Shown here one piece after another: positions 53,952 to 63,616 of a stretch of DNA of 64,000 bases. The notes under the pieces are model-generated. The model was not told the DNA's origin. It saw only the letters and a list, made by a program, of their open reading frames with translations, and ran no database searches. The DNA is taken from contig CAVQTN010000005.1 of NCBI GenBank assembly GCA_963716585.1, positions 95,819 to 159,818 on the forward strand, read 5' to 3'. This DNA comes from JAICUY01 sp963716585 (GTDB taxonomy: Bacteria > Chloroflexota > Limnocylindria > QHBO01). Numbering within the stretch: position 1 is the stretch's first letter; every line of letters starts with the position of its first letter. A program made the translations under genes and the position numbers.

Positions 53952-54878
53952 TCACGGCGTCACCTCGACCGGCGTCAGCGCCGAGCTGCGCGCCAGCTGA
54001 GCGAGGATGACTCCTGCCACCACGCAACCACCACCGACCAGCTGCGGAAGCGTCAGCGCCTGTCCGAGTAGGAGCCACGCCAGTGCAGCGGCGAACACCG
54101 GCTCGAAGGTCGCCGCGATGCCTGCTAGCGCGGCGGAGATGATGCGCACGGCCGCGACGGCCAGCAGGAACGGCAGCAGCGTGCCGATGAGCCCAACCGC
54201 CACCACCCGCAGACCGATCTGCGGATCCGCCAGCCGCCCGATCGGCCAGCCCCACCAGGGCTGCAGCACGGCCCAGACGACGGAGGCGACCGCGAACCCG
54301 ACCAGCAGGACGGTCGCCGGATGTGCGCCACGCCGCCCAGCCGCCTCTGCGCTGAGCAGGTAGGCAGCGAAGGACAGCGCCGCGCCGATGCTGGCGACCA
54401 GGCCCACGCCATTGAGCGTGACCATGCCGGCGTACGCGCCGCTGACCATGACCGCCCCGATGAGCGTGACCATGCCGGCGAACCAGGCGACGCGGCCGGG
54501 CGAGCGATGCGCCACGATGGCCGCGAGGATCAGGATCAGCACCGGTGCGGTGTACTGCAGCGACACCGCAACGCCGACGTCGAGGTGCTGGATGGCGACG
54601 TAATAGGACCAGTTGACGACGACCACCGAGATGCCGAAGCCGAGGATGGCCGGCATCGCGCCGCGCGGCGGAACCAGGAGCGGACGCCGGAACGCCGCGA
54701 CGTAGCCCAGCAGCGGGACGAACGCGACGGCCACGCGCGCCTGGGCCATCTGCTCGGCGGTGATGCCGCGATCGAAGGCGCCCTTGGCGATGATCGCGGC
54801 GAGCCCCCAGCAGAATGCGGCGAGCACCACCCCGACGGTCGCCAGGGTGGCCATCCGCGTCGTGGAAGGCGGTCTCAC
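53952..54878 (-). CDS. EamA/DMT family transporter
   Basis: A 308-residue membrane protein with about ten hydrophobic segments in two EamA repeats of five. Segments such as TVGVVLAAFCWGLAAIIAKGAF, ILGFGISVVVVNWSYYVAI and GVAVSLQYTAPVLILILAAI (repeat one) are followed by a second repeat ending FEPVFAAALAWLLLGQ. DMT exporters move amino acids, drugs or sugars; the substrate is unknown. GTG 54878 overlaps the M3 peptidase stop (GTGA). Confidence 0.88.
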   Translation of the reverse strand: MRPPSTTRMATLATVGVVLAAFCWGLAAIIAKGAFDRGITAEQMAQARVAVAFVPLLGYVAAFRRPLLVPPRGAMPAILGFGISVVVVNWSYYVAIQHLDVGVAVSLQYTAPVLILILAAIVAHRSPGRVAWFAGMVTLIGAVMVSGAYAGMVTLNGVGLVASIGAALSFAAYLLSAEAAGRRGAHPATVLLVGFAVASVVWAVLQPWWGWPIGRLADPQIGLRVVAVGLIGTLLPFLLAVAAVRIISAALAGIAATFEPVFAAALAWLLLGQALTLPQLVGGGCVVAGVILAQLARSSALTPVEVTP

Positions 54879-56881
54879 CCCCCAGCTGAAGCGGGCGGAC
54901 CGGCCGATTCAGCGACCGGCGCCATGCCACGCATACGCAGATACGCGTCGTTCGACGGCCCGCGGCCGAGGAAGTCGAGAAGCATCTCATCGGCGGAACG
55001 CGAGCCGTTGGGCTCCAGGATCGCGCGCCGATACTCGTGGCCGATCGTCGGCGACAGGATGCCGTCGGCAGCGAAGCGACCGAACATGTCGTCGCCGATC
55101 ACCTCGGCCCACAGGTAGCCGTAGTAGCCGGCGTCGTAGCCGCCGACCAGGTGCGCGAAGCCCGAGAGGTAGAAGGTGTCCTCGGGATAGGCCATGCCGG
55201 TGACGCTGAACGCGTCGCGGATCACGGTGTCCATGTCGGGTGGCGTGGTGGCGGTGTGCAGCGCCAGGTCCATCACCCCAAGCCAAACCTGGCGGGTGGC
55301 GCGCATGCCGACGTTGAGGTAGCGCGATTCGGCCATCTGTTCGGCCAGGTCGCGGGGCAGGGGACTGCCGGTGCGATAGTGCCGCGCAAAGCGGCCCAAC
55401 ACCTCGGGCTCCCAGACCCAGTGCTCCATGATCTGCGACGGGGCCTCCACGAAGTCCCACTCCGTCTCGGCGGCGCTGAAGCGGACGAACTCGGCGCGTG
55501 TCAGGCTCATGTGCAGGATGTGCCCGAACTCGTGGAAGAGCGTCTCCACCTCGCCGTGCTGGCCATGACGCAGCAGCGAGGGCCGATCGACGCTGGGTGG
55601 CGTGAAGTTGGCGACGATGGCACTCACCGGTTTGACGTAGATACCGTCGGCCGCGCGGTGACCGATGACGATGGGGAATGCCGCCGCGTGGCCGAACTTG
55701 CCCTCGCGCGGGAACAGGTCGGCGTAGAAGTGGGCGAGCAGCTCGCCACTCCTGCGATCGTGGATCTCGTAGAGCGAGACCGATGGATGCCACGTCTTTG
55801 CATCCTCCACACGCCGGTAGTCGAGGCCGAAGACCTCGCCGGTGATCTCGAACATGCCATGCACGACGTCGTCGAGCGACAGGTACTGGCTCACCTCATT
55901 CTGGTCGACGCCGTACTGCTCGAGCGCCTGCCGCGTGTCGTAGTACATCCAGTCCCAGGCCTGCACCGGAGCGATCTCCCCGTCGGCAGCGAGCAGGACC
56001 TCCATGGCCGCCATCTCGCGTCGCGCGGCGTCCTGTAAGGGGGGCACCAGCTCGTCGTAGAACGCGTCGACCCGCTCCGGGCCGCCCGCCATCTTGAGCT
56101 CCATGGCGTGGTGCGCCCAGGTTGGCTTGCCCAGCAGCTCGGCCATGCTCTGGCGGTGCTGGATCGCCTCGGCCAGCAGGGCACGATTCGTTTCAACGGC
56201 CTTGTTCCAGGCCTTGCGGGTCAGTGCTTCGCGCAGCGAGCGGTCGCGAGCCTGCTCCAGGAACGGGTTGAGCTCCGGGTAGTCCAGGCTGACGCGGTAG
56301 GTGCCGGGCGCATCGCCGGGCGCGAGCCGCTCGATGAAGTCGTCCGGCAGGCCCGCGAGCTGCTCGCGGGTGACCTCGATCCAGTCCTCGTACTCGTTGA
56401 CGTTGCGCTGGAAGGCGATCTCGATCTCGACCATTCGGTTGCGCAGGCGCTCCAGCTCGGCCCGCTCCTCCGGCGAGAGCTCCTGCCCGGCACGACGGAA
56501 ATCCCGCAACCAGAAGTCGAGCAGGCGCCGAGGCTCCCCGGAGAGCTCCTGGGCCTCTCCGGTCTCCGCGAAGGCCCGCACCGCCCGATAGAGGTCCTCG
56601 CGGAAGGCGAGGCCGACCCGCCACTTGTTCAGCCGCTCCTCGGCGTCCTGGCCGGCGTCGCGCACCGCCTCGTCGGGGTGCACCTGGGCCATGAAGGCGC
56701 CGCGCCCGTACGCGTCGGCCGCCGCGGCCGCTGCGAGCTCGAGCGGACGGAGAGTGACGTCGAAGCTCGGCCCTTCAACCGAAGCGGCACTGCCGGCCAC
56801 CAGCTCGTCCGCGCGGATGATGGCCTCGTCGATCGTGGCGGTGACCAGGGCGGGCGTAACGTCGGCGTAGTCGTACAGCAT
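54875..56881 (-). CDS. M3 family oligopeptidase
   Basis: A 668-residue cytosolic zinc metallopeptidase of the thimet oligopeptidase/Dcp group. The zinc motif HEFGH is at residues 450-454 and the third ligand is Glu479 (FVEAPSQIMEHW); the late GYDAGYYGYLW substrate-binding segment is present. It degrades short peptides, which fits the two peptide importers in this window. Start ATG 56881 has a TACCAT box 8 nt upstream on the minus strand. Cotranscribed with the EamA gene. Confidence 0.93.
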   Translation of the reverse strand: MLYDYADVTPALVTATIDEAIIRADELVAGSAASVEGPSFDVTLRPLELAAAAAADAYGRGAFMAQVHPDEAVRDAGQDAEERLNKWRVGLAFREDLYRAVRAFAETGEAQELSGEPRRLLDFWLRDFRRAGQELSPEERAELERLRNRMVEIEIAFQRNVNEYEDWIEVTREQLAGLPDDFIERLAPGDAPGTYRVSLDYPELNPFLEQARDRSLREALTRKAWNKAVETNRALLAEAIQHRQSMAELLGKPTWAHHAMELKMAGGPERVDAFYDELVPPLQDAARREMAAMEVLLAADGEIAPVQAWDWMYYDTRQALEQYGVDQNEVSQYLSLDDVVHGMFEITGEVFGLDYRRVEDAKTWHPSVSLYEIHDRRSGELLAHFYADLFPREGKFGHAAAFPIVIGHRAADGIYVKPVSAIVANFTPPSVDRPSLLRHGQHGEVETLFHEFGHILHMSLTRAEFVRFSAAETEWDFVEAPSQIMEHWVWEPEVLGRFARHYRTGSPLPRDLAEQMAESRYLNVGMRATRQVWLGVMDLALHTATTPPDMDTVIRDAFSVTGMAYPEDTFYLSGFAHLVGGYDAGYYGYLWAEVIGDDMFGRFAADGILSPTIGHEYRRAILEPNGSRSADEMLLDFLGRGPSNDAYLRMRGMAPVAESAGPPASAGG

Positions 56882-56889
56882 CGCGCCGC

Positions 56890-56895
56890 ATGGTA
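56890..56895 (-). promoter_or_regulatory. Putative -10 element of the M3 peptidase gene
   Basis: TACCAT on the minus strand with an 8-nt spacer to the ATG at 56881; the whole gap from the preceding gene is 42 bp. Confidence 0.4.
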
Positions 56896-56923
56896 CGCCA
56901 GCAGGCTACGAGGCGGCGGCAAG

Positions 56924-59332
56924 CTACTGGCGGCGGGCGCTCGAGGCAACGAGCGCCGCCGCGTCATCCGCGGACATGGGCTTCGCCAGCAGATGACCCT
57001 GACCGAACATGCAGCCCATCGCCTCCAGGTCAGCCAATTGCTCGGGCCGCTCGATCCCCTCGGCGATGGTCGCCATGTGCATCGCCGCGGCCAGCTGCAT
57101 CACGGATCCGACCAGCTTGCGGTCCTCGCCTTCGTGGCCGAGAAGGGCGATGAACGAGCGGTCGACCTTGAGGATCTGGATCGGCAAGGGCGCAAGGTGG
57201 CTCAGCGAGCTGTGACCGGCCCCGAAGTGGTCGATGGCAATGCGCAGGCCAAGCGCCCGCAGGGCCTGCAGACATCCCTCGTCGTCCTGCCGCAGGCTCG
57301 ATTCGGCGACCTCCAGGACGAGGCGCTCGGCAGGCAGTCCAACCCGCCCCAGGACGTCCGCGACGGTACCGATCAAGAGGGGGTCGTGGAGCTCACGAGC
57401 CGACAGCTTGACGGCCACCGCCAGGTCCGGACGACCGGCGGCGGCCCAGTCGATCGCCTGCCGGCAGGCCGTCTCGAGGACCCACCGGCCGATGGGCACG
57501 ACCAGGCCCGTCTCCTCGGCCAGCCCGATGAATTCGGCCGGCGTGACCTCGCCGCGGCGTGGATGCCGCCAGGTCAGCAGTGCCTCGAACGAGCTCAGCG
57601 TGCCGTTCGTCAGCTCGTAAACGGGTTGATAGTCGAGGACGAACTCGTCGCGTTCCACCGCGCGCTCCAGATCGGCTCGCAGCTCGAGCCGGCTCTGCAC
57701 CGCGGCGCGCATGCTCGCCTCGAACAGCTCGACGCGGCCCTTACCGTTCTGCTTGGCTGTGGACATCGCCAAGTCCGCGTTGCGCAGCAGCTCGGCGGAC
57801 TCCCGAACGCTGGAGTTCGCGACGCCGACGCCGATGCTTGCCGTGAGCTGGACCCGCTCCCCATCGATCTGGAAGGGAACACGAAGCGTCTCGAGCAAGC
57901 TGCCGGTGATTCGACCCACGATCGTGGGATCCGCCTGCTCGAGCAGGACCGCGAACTGGTCGCCGTGCAGGCGGGCGATCGTGTCATTGGGGCGGACGCA
58001 GGCTCGCAGCCGCTCGGAGACTGCCACCAATGCCTGGTCGCCGGCGCCGCGGCCCAGGCTGTCATTGACGGCCCTGAAACCGTCGAGATCGATCAGCACC
58101 AGCGCCAGCTCGTCATCGTCGCGCTGGTGTGCGAGCGCGAGGCTCACCCGGTCGACGAACGGCGTCCGATTGGCCAGACCGGTGAGCGCGTCGTGGTCTG
58201 CCTCGTCGTCGAGCTGCCGCTCACGAGCTCTTTCACGCTGCAGGTCATGCTCGCGCACCGTGCGTTGCTCGCTCGGCGAGGGGTCGGCGACGACACGCCG
58301 CTCGCGCGCGGACGCCACCTCGGTCCGGTGGTCGCGGCGGCCGCGCTCGATGGCGAGCAGGATCCGACGGACCGGGTAGGTCGCGATGACGATCGTCAGC
58401 GAGAGGTCGGCGGCGGCTCGGATCGCGACCCCCGGCACGTCCAGGAGCACTTCGTTGACCACGAGCAGCAGTGGTGCGACGACGACCGCCGCGATCGGCA
58501 GCGCCGTTCGGACGCGCTGAAGGAACTTCCGATAGCGCTCGCTCGGGTCGATCCGGTCGGTCCACGTCGCCGCGCCGTAGCCGGCCACCAGGATACCGAA
58601 CGAGGCCACCGCGTCCGCCCACTGCCAGCCGGGCCCGCTCCCGCTCAGTATTCGCCAGGCCAGCCCCGCACCGACGATCGGCAGCCCGACCAGGATCGGC
58701 AGCCACCCGTCCAGGCGGCGCGCCGGGCGCAGCGCGAGAAACGGTACGAACGCCGCCCCCGGGGCGCACAGGAACACGATGGAGAGGCTCAGCAACTCGA
58801 GGCCGTGCGGGACCGCGCCGCTCGCGCGGAGGACCAACGTCAGCGCCGCGGCGAAGGTGAAGAAGACCGCGATGGAGTCGAGCGCGATGGCGACCTGTTT
58901 CCCCGCGCTGAAACGGCTTGCGATTGCCGTTCGCAAGCACAGAGCCGCGCAGACCAGCAAGACGCCCACCAGCAGCTGATCCGCGACGACCGGCAGCGTG
59001 CGATGCACGACCGACTCGGTCAATCCCACCGTCTGGAGCGCCAGCCAGGCGAACGCGCACCAGAAGGCCGCGACCCGGAATTGTTCATCGGCCGCGCTCG
59101 CCGCGAGTTCGCGGCTGCGGTCGATCAGCAGCAGCACGCTCAGCCCGCCGAGCGTGAGCTGCAGCTGTGCCCATGGCATGACGTCTCCGCCAATCCTCGT
59201 GGCACCGGCAGCAGCGCAGCCGACCAGGATCGTGAGGCCCACGGCCAGCGCGCGCACGAAGGCGCCCCGCGGCCCGCTGGCGCCGGTTCTCGCGGCTCGC
59301 GGCTCGGCGAGCGCGCCGATGTGCGCAGTCAT
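56924..59332 (-). CDS. Membrane GGDEF-EAL protein with degenerate active sites
   Basis: An 802-residue protein: about eight N-terminal membrane segments, a coiled linker (about 300-345), a GGDEF domain and an EAL domain. The GGDEF signature reads HGDQF with an intact inhibitory-site RxxD (RPND) five residues before it, so diguanylate cyclase activity is unlikely. In the EAL domain SFEALLTW, LEVAES, KVDRSF and AEGIE are kept, but the metal-ligand Asn is Lys (AVKLSAREL) and DDFG is DHFG. A c-di-GMP sensor role is more likely than turnover. ATG 59332 was chosen over 59434 because TACGCT lies 7 nt upstream. Confidence 0.88.
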   Translation of the reverse strand: MTAHIGALAEPRAARTGASGPRGAFVRALAVGLTILVGCAAAGATRIGGDVMPWAQLQLTLGGLSVLLLIDRSRELAASAADEQFRVAAFWCAFAWLALQTVGLTESVVHRTLPVVADQLLVGVLLVCAALCLRTAIASRFSAGKQVAIALDSIAVFFTFAAALTLVLRASGAVPHGLELLSLSIVFLCAPGAAFVPFLALRPARRLDGWLPILVGLPIVGAGLAWRILSGSGPGWQWADAVASFGILVAGYGAATWTDRIDPSERYRKFLQRVRTALPIAAVVVAPLLLVVNEVLLDVPGVAIRAAADLSLTIVIATYPVRRILLAIERGRRDHRTEVASARERRVVADPSPSEQRTVREHDLQRERARERQLDDEADHDALTGLANRTPFVDRVSLALAHQRDDDELALVLIDLDGFRAVNDSLGRGAGDQALVAVSERLRACVRPNDTIARLHGDQFAVLLEQADPTIVGRITGSLLETLRVPFQIDGERVQLTASIGVGVANSSVRESAELLRNADLAMSTAKQNGKGRVELFEASMRAAVQSRLELRADLERAVERDEFVLDYQPVYELTNGTLSSFEALLTWRHPRRGEVTPAEFIGLAEETGLVVPIGRWVLETACRQAIDWAAAGRPDLAVAVKLSARELHDPLLIGTVADVLGRVGLPAERLVLEVAESSLRQDDEGCLQALRALGLRIAIDHFGAGHSSLSHLAPLPIQILKVDRSFIALLGHEGEDRKLVGSVMQLAAAMHMATIAEGIERPEQLADLEAMGCMFGQGHLLAKPMSADDAAALVASSARRQ

Positions 59333-59607
59333 CGGACCGAGCGTAGGCCGCCAAGAGTGCTGGCGGGTATCACCCGAAAGGGCCACCGCTGCCGGCGGGG
59401 CGTTCGGTGCGGGCGAGACGTTGGGGGCGCGCATTCGTTAGACGCGATCGCGTCTGGCCGCGCGACAGGCTGGAAGCCCCTGACCTGCACTTCGGCTCAG
59501 GTCATCGCCCGCACCGGATGGTCAGTATGCGCCCGATGTGCAAGCCCTCTGACGCTGCACGGTGGACGGTCCGCGTGGCCAGAACGCATCGTTCGCGGAC
59601 ACTCGAG
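59333..59607. other. 275-bp gap between GGDEF-EAL gene and ABC exporter
   Basis: Holds the TACGCT box (59340-59345, minus strand, 7 nt from ATG 59332), a perfect 16-bp palindrome AGACGCGATCGCGTCT (59440-59455), and a stem TGACCTG/CAGGTCA (59481-59487 with 59498-59504) that may terminate the exporter transcript. No gene is seen. Confidence 0.5.
59340..59345 (-). promoter_or_regulatory. Putative -10 element of the GGDEF-EAL gene
   Basis: TACGCT on the minus strand, exactly 7 nt before ATG 59332; the spacing decided the choice of start codon. Confidence 0.45.
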
Positions 59608-60387
59608 TCAGCGGTTGCGCTCGGCACGGACGAAGAAAGCGGTCCCGATCCCGATAAAGAGGACGAACAGGCCGCCGATGATCGCCAGGTTCGTGCCGAT
59701 GCTCGCCAGCGGGATGTCCACCTTCTCCGGATGCATCGCGTAGTAGACATTGCGCATCAGGTCGACCGCGTAGCGCATCGGCGCCAGGTGCGAGGCGATG
59801 TCGAGAGGCAGCGGCAGATGATCGATGGGATTGAAGACGCCGGCCAGGAAAAACTGCGGCAGCATGATGAAGGGGAAGATCTGCGTCGCGGCGCGTCGAT
59901 TGGGCAGCCGTGAAAGGACCAGTACGCCGAAGGCACCGCCGAACAGCGTCACGACGAGCACGATCGGCACGACCGCAAGGATCGTGGCGAGAGACAGCGG
60001 AATGCCGATGACCAGGCCGAAGACCACGATGGCGACGCCCTGCGGCAGCGCCACCAGGGATTCGCCCAGGACCTTGCCGATCACGATCGAGTAGCGCGAG
60101 ATGGGGGAGACGAAGATCTCCTGGCTGAAGTCGTTCTCACGGTCCTCGATCAGGCTGATGACGCCCATCGCCGAGGACTGCCACAGCGTCTGCGCCAGCA
60201 CGCCGGTGAACACGAAGGTGAGGAAGTTGAAGCCGCCGACGTCGCCGAAGCCGGCCTGCAGGCTACTGCCCAGCACACCGATGAAGATGAGCGGGAAGAT
60301 GAAGTCCGAAACCAGCCTGGTCCGGTCGCGCAGGAGCTTGACGAGGTCCCGGTGCGCGATGGCGAACACCCCCCAGAGCTCATGCAT
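59608..60387 (-). CDS. ABC-2 type exporter permease (DrrB-like)
   Basis: A 259-residue permease with six hydrophobic segments. The ABC-2 pattern is clear: AHRDLVKLLRDRTRLVSDFIFPLIF at the start, SAMGVISLIEDRENDFSQEIFVSPISR and QIFPFIMLPQFFLAGVFNPIDHLPL. It overlaps the ATPase gene by 8 bp and forms the transporter with it. DrrAB-type pumps export drugs or lipids; the substrate is unknown. Confidence 0.9.
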   Translation of the reverse strand: MHELWGVFAIAHRDLVKLLRDRTRLVSDFIFPLIFIGVLGSSLQAGFGDVGGFNFLTFVFTGVLAQTLWQSSAMGVISLIEDRENDFSQEIFVSPISRYSIVIGKVLGESLVALPQGVAIVVFGLVIGIPLSLATILAVVPIVLVVTLFGGAFGVLVLSRLPNRRAATQIFPFIMLPQFFLAGVFNPIDHLPLPLDIASHLAPMRYAVDLMRNVYYAMHPEKVDIPLASIGTNLAIIGGLFVLFIGIGTAFFVRAERNR

Positions 60388-61309
60388 CGGTCCGGCCCAC
60401 GATCTCCATGTACGCGTCCTCGAGGCTGGGCATGTGGGTCTGGACCATGTTCAGCGGCGTGTCGATCGACTTGAGGACCGCGTGCGTCCCGCGCCCGTCG
60501 AGCTCGATCCTGAACGGTCCAGCGCCGGAATGCGGCAGCCCGAGGCGTTCGAGTTCGGCGACCAGCGCCGCCGGATCGTCGGTGCCGACGATGACGTACT
60601 CCTCCACGAGATCAGCCTTGATGGCGGTGGGTGTGCCATACGACATGACCCTGCCCTGGTCGATGATGCAGATCCGGTCCGCCTGCTCGGCCTCCTCAAG
60701 GTAGTGCGTGGTCAGCAGGATCGTCGTGTTGCTCTCACGGCGGACCCGGTCGAGGTAGTCCCACAGGCCGCGACGGCTGGGCGCATCGAGGCCCGCCGTC
60801 GGCTCATCGAGGAAGAGAACCTTCGGTCGATGAATGAGGCTGCGCACGATCTCCAGCTTGCGGCTCATCCCGCCCGAGTAGGTTCGGATCGGCGCGAAGA
60901 CCTCTCGACCGATGCCGACGACCGCTGCCAGCTCCTCGACCTGCTGCCGATAGGCGGCAGGCATGAGTCCATAGGTCGGCGCGTATGGGTATACGCCGTA
61001 CAACACGGCGTGGAAGCGCACGTTCTCCTCGCCGGTCAGGTTCCTGTCGAGGCTCGGTCGCTGGAAGATGATGCCCACCTTGCGGCGCACCGCGGCCGGT
61101 TCCCTGACGATGTCGTGTCCGTCGATCGTCGCCACGCCGCTGGTGGGCGCCAGCGTCGTCGTCAGGATCGAGATCGTCGTGGTCTTGCCGGCGCCGTTCG
61201 GTCCCAGCAGCGCGAAGAACTCACCCCCGCTGACGTCGAACGAGATGCCGTCGACGGCATTGCGCGTCGCCTTGTTGTAGCGCTTGACGAGCTGCTCGAC
61301 GTGAATCAT
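60380..61309 (-). CDS. ABC exporter ATP-binding protein (DrrA-like)
   Basis: A 309-residue ATPase. Walker A GPNGAGKTT, Q-loop GIIFQRPSLD, signature YSGGMSRKLEI, Walker B VLFLDEPTAGLD and switch LLTTHYLEEAEQ are present, followed by a DUF4162-type C-terminal region (VGTDDPAALVAELERLG). It lies 25 bp after the VOC gene and may be in one operon with it and the methyltransferase. No Shine-Dalgarno or -10 box is evident right before its ATG. Confidence 0.93.
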   Translation of the reverse strand: MIHVEQLVKRYNKATRNAVDGISFDVSGGEFFALLGPNGAGKTTTISILTTTLAPTSGVATIDGHDIVREPAAVRRKVGIIFQRPSLDRNLTGEENVRFHAVLYGVYPYAPTYGLMPAAYRQQVEELAAVVGIGREVFAPIRTYSGGMSRKLEIVRSLIHRPKVLFLDEPTAGLDAPSRRGLWDYLDRVRRESNTTILLTTHYLEEAEQADRICIIDQGRVMSYGTPTAIKADLVEEYVIVGTDDPAALVAELERLGLPHSGAGPFRIELDGRGTHAVLKSIDTPLNMVQTHMPSLEDAYMEIVGRTDA

Positions 61310-61334
61310 TGGCGCCCATCATCGCCTACCGGCG

Positions 61335-61717
61335 TCAGTGCGCGATCTCCCAGACGTGGCCACCCGGGTCGCGGAAGCTGGCGGTCCGAAGGCCCCACGG
61401 ACGGTCCATCGGGCCGTTCAGCAGCTCCACGCCCCGTGAGGCCAGCCGGCGCACATGGCGTCGACATCCTCGACATGGATGGTGAACTGCATGCGGACGC
61501 CCGCGCCCGGGCTGGCCACGACCTCGGGTGCGACCAGCTCGTGCGCGGCATCGGTCCTGAGCAGGTTGATGAGCGTGCTCCCGAACTTGAAGACGGCCGA
61601 CGCCTCGTCCTCGAAGTGGATCGGCAGTCCGAACGCCGTGCCGTAGAACCGCTTGGCTGCATCGAGATCCTCGACGAACAGCGTGATCGCATCGATGCCG
61701 CGTGGCCATGACTCCAC
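61335..61717 (-). CDS. VOC (glyoxalase/bleomycin resistance) family protein, frameshifted
   Basis: About 127 residues once one base is restored. The first part (GIDAITLFVEDLDAAKRFYG...FKFGSTLINLL...TIHVEDVDAMCA) and the end (RLASRGVELLNGPMDRPWG...DPGGHVWEIAH) are in different frames; the break is at about 61447-61451, where GCCGG would need to be GCCCGG. The GTG start follows AAGGAG by 9 nt. VOC proteins include glyoxalases, dioxygenases and antibiotic-sequestering proteins; the group cannot be told. A second, diverged copy ends at 63,999. Confidence 0.75.
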
Positions 61718-61721
61718 GTTG

Positions 61722-62528
61722 TTACTCCTTCGACTGAAACGTTCGTTCCCTGCTGCCTCGTGCCGCCCATGCGCGGCCTGTCACCACGAACGGCCCAGCT
61801 GGAAATCTTGAGCGATTGAGCTCGCGCAGCTCAATGGAGTGCTGCTCGTCAAGTCCGGCCAGGTAGCTCCCGGCCGGACCGACGCCCAGCGTGAATGACG
61901 CCCACCAATCGTCGAAGCCGGCATGCTCGACGCTTGCCGACAGCACCGCCTCTTCGATGTCGCGCAGGCCGGCCGCGGCGAACAGCCTGGCCAGGTCCCC
62001 CTCTTGCGCGCCGGCGAGGTGCGATTCGCCGCTGACGTCGGGGTCGAGCTGGCGCGCCGTCTCCCAGAAGGGGCCCAACGGTCCGTGGTCCGCGCTGTAG
62101 TCCCAGACGAACCGGTGATGACGCCAGTTGGGCGGGTCACGCGTGCCATCTCCCGAAGTCCGGCGACCGGATCGGCCATGAAGTGGACGACGAGCTGTGC
62201 GAGCGCGGCGTCGAATGAGTCGTCGGGGAACGGCAGGTGCTCCGCGTCGCCCGCCGAACGTCGACACCCGGATTCCGCTCGCGGGCCGCGGCGACGAACA
62301 GGTCGGAGGGGTCGACAGCGGCCACCGCCGACGATTCAAGGCGTCGGACCAGCTCTGCCGTGAGCGCGCCCGGTCCACACCCCACGTCGAGCGCCCCGCT
62401 GGCCGGCGCGGACACCGGCGAGGTCGGCGAGCTGTGGCGAGAGCACCGCCCGAGTAGCGGCCCATGAAGCGGTCGTAGCTCTCCGCGGCAACATCGAAGC
62501 TCACCGGGGGAGTCTCAGCCGTGGGCAT
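61722..62528 (-). pseudogene. Class I SAM-dependent methyltransferase, multiply frameshifted
   Basis: Pieces of one methyltransferase in at least three frames: FDVAAESYDRFMGRYS at the start, motif I ALDVGCGPGALTAEL, then QLVVHFMADPVAGLREMARV and a long intact C-terminus (DYSADHGPLGPFWETARQ...FDDWWASFTLGVGP). ATG 62528 is the likely start. The shifts are small indels, so the gene is either decayed or badly sequenced. It precedes the VOC gene by 4 nt. The substrate is unknown. Confidence 0.7.
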
Positions 62529-62819
62529 GTTCACGGCAGGCCCGAGGATCCTGGGCCAAATGCGTTCATCAGCCCACGACGAGCGATGGGTCGGGCGAGA
62601 GTCGGTCGTCTCATCGGCATCCGTTAGGAGATGATGAGCCACCTCAACCAGAACATCCCCCCGACGCCGTGAGGGCAGTCGGCGCCGATGTTCTGGTTGA
62701 GGTGGCTCTCCATCTCCTAACGGATGCTCATGAGACGACCGACTCTCGCCCCGATTCATCCTTCGTCGTGGGCTGATCGGATTCTCCTGGCCCGGTTGCC
62801 TCGGGCTTGCGTGGATCAC

Positions 62820-63612
62820 CCCACGGCTAGAGACTCCCCCGGTGAGCTTCGATGTTGCCGCGGAGAGCTACGACCGCTTCATGGGCCGCTACTCGGCGCT
62901 GCTCTCGCCACAGCTCGCCGACCTCGCCGGTGTCCACGCCGGCCAGCGGGCGCTCGACGTGGGTGTGGACCGGGCGCGGGCAGCAGAGCTGGTCCAGACG
63001 CCTTGAATCGTGCGGGGGTGGCCGCTGTGGATCCCGGGCGTCGCCGCGGCCCGCGAGCGGAATCCGGGTGTCGACGTTCAGCGGGCGACTTGGCGGAGGC
63101 CTGCGAGGCTTCCATTCGAGAGAAAACGCACAGCTCGTCGTCCACTTCATGGCCGATCCGGTCGCCGGACTTTGGGAGATGGCACGCGTGACCCGCCGAC
63201 TCGCGCACAGCCTGCGTCTGGGACTACAGCGCGGAGCCACGGACCGTTGGGCCCCTTCTGGGAGACGGCGCGGCCGCTCGACCCCGACAACATCAGCGGC
63301 CGGGTCGCAGCTCGCCGGAGCGCAAGAAGGGACCTGGCCGCCAGTTCGCCGCGGCCGGCCTGCGCGAGAAAAAAGAGGCGGTGCTGTCGGCAAGCGTCAA
63401 GAGCATGCCGGCTTCGACGATTGGTGGGCGTCATTGCAGGCTGGGCGTCGGTCCGGCCGGGAGCTACCTGCGGCCGGACTTGACGAGCAGCACTCCATTG
63501 AGCTGCGCGAGCTCAATCGCTCAAAATTTCCAGCTGGGGCATTTCGTGGTGACAGGCCGCGCGTGGGCGGCACGAGGCAGCAGGGAACGAACGTTTCAGT
63601 GCGAAGGAGTAA
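62820..63612 (+). pseudogene. Methyltransferase remnant (right arm copy)
   Basis: A decayed mirror copy of the gene at 61,722-62,528. The ATG is lost, motif I is disrupted (LDVGVDRAR in place of LDVGCGPGA), and the frame breaks many times, though fragments such as SFDVAAESYDRFMGRYSALLS are intact here where the other copy is shifted. It cannot encode a full enzyme as written. Confidence 0.7.
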
Positions 63613-63616
63613 CAAC

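Noticed and set aside
59440..59455. 16-bp perfect palindrome AGACGCGATCGCGTCT as an attachment site
   Set aside because: No integrase, tRNA or second copy is nearby; it may be a regulator site or chance in GC-rich DNA.
56108..59743. 1,211-codon open frame on the plus strand opposite the M3 peptidase and GGDEF-EAL genes
   Set aside because: It has no recognisable domains, is dominated by Arg/Gln/Pro/Gly low-complexity text and mirrors two well-supported minus-strand genes. It is a GC-rich antisense artefact.
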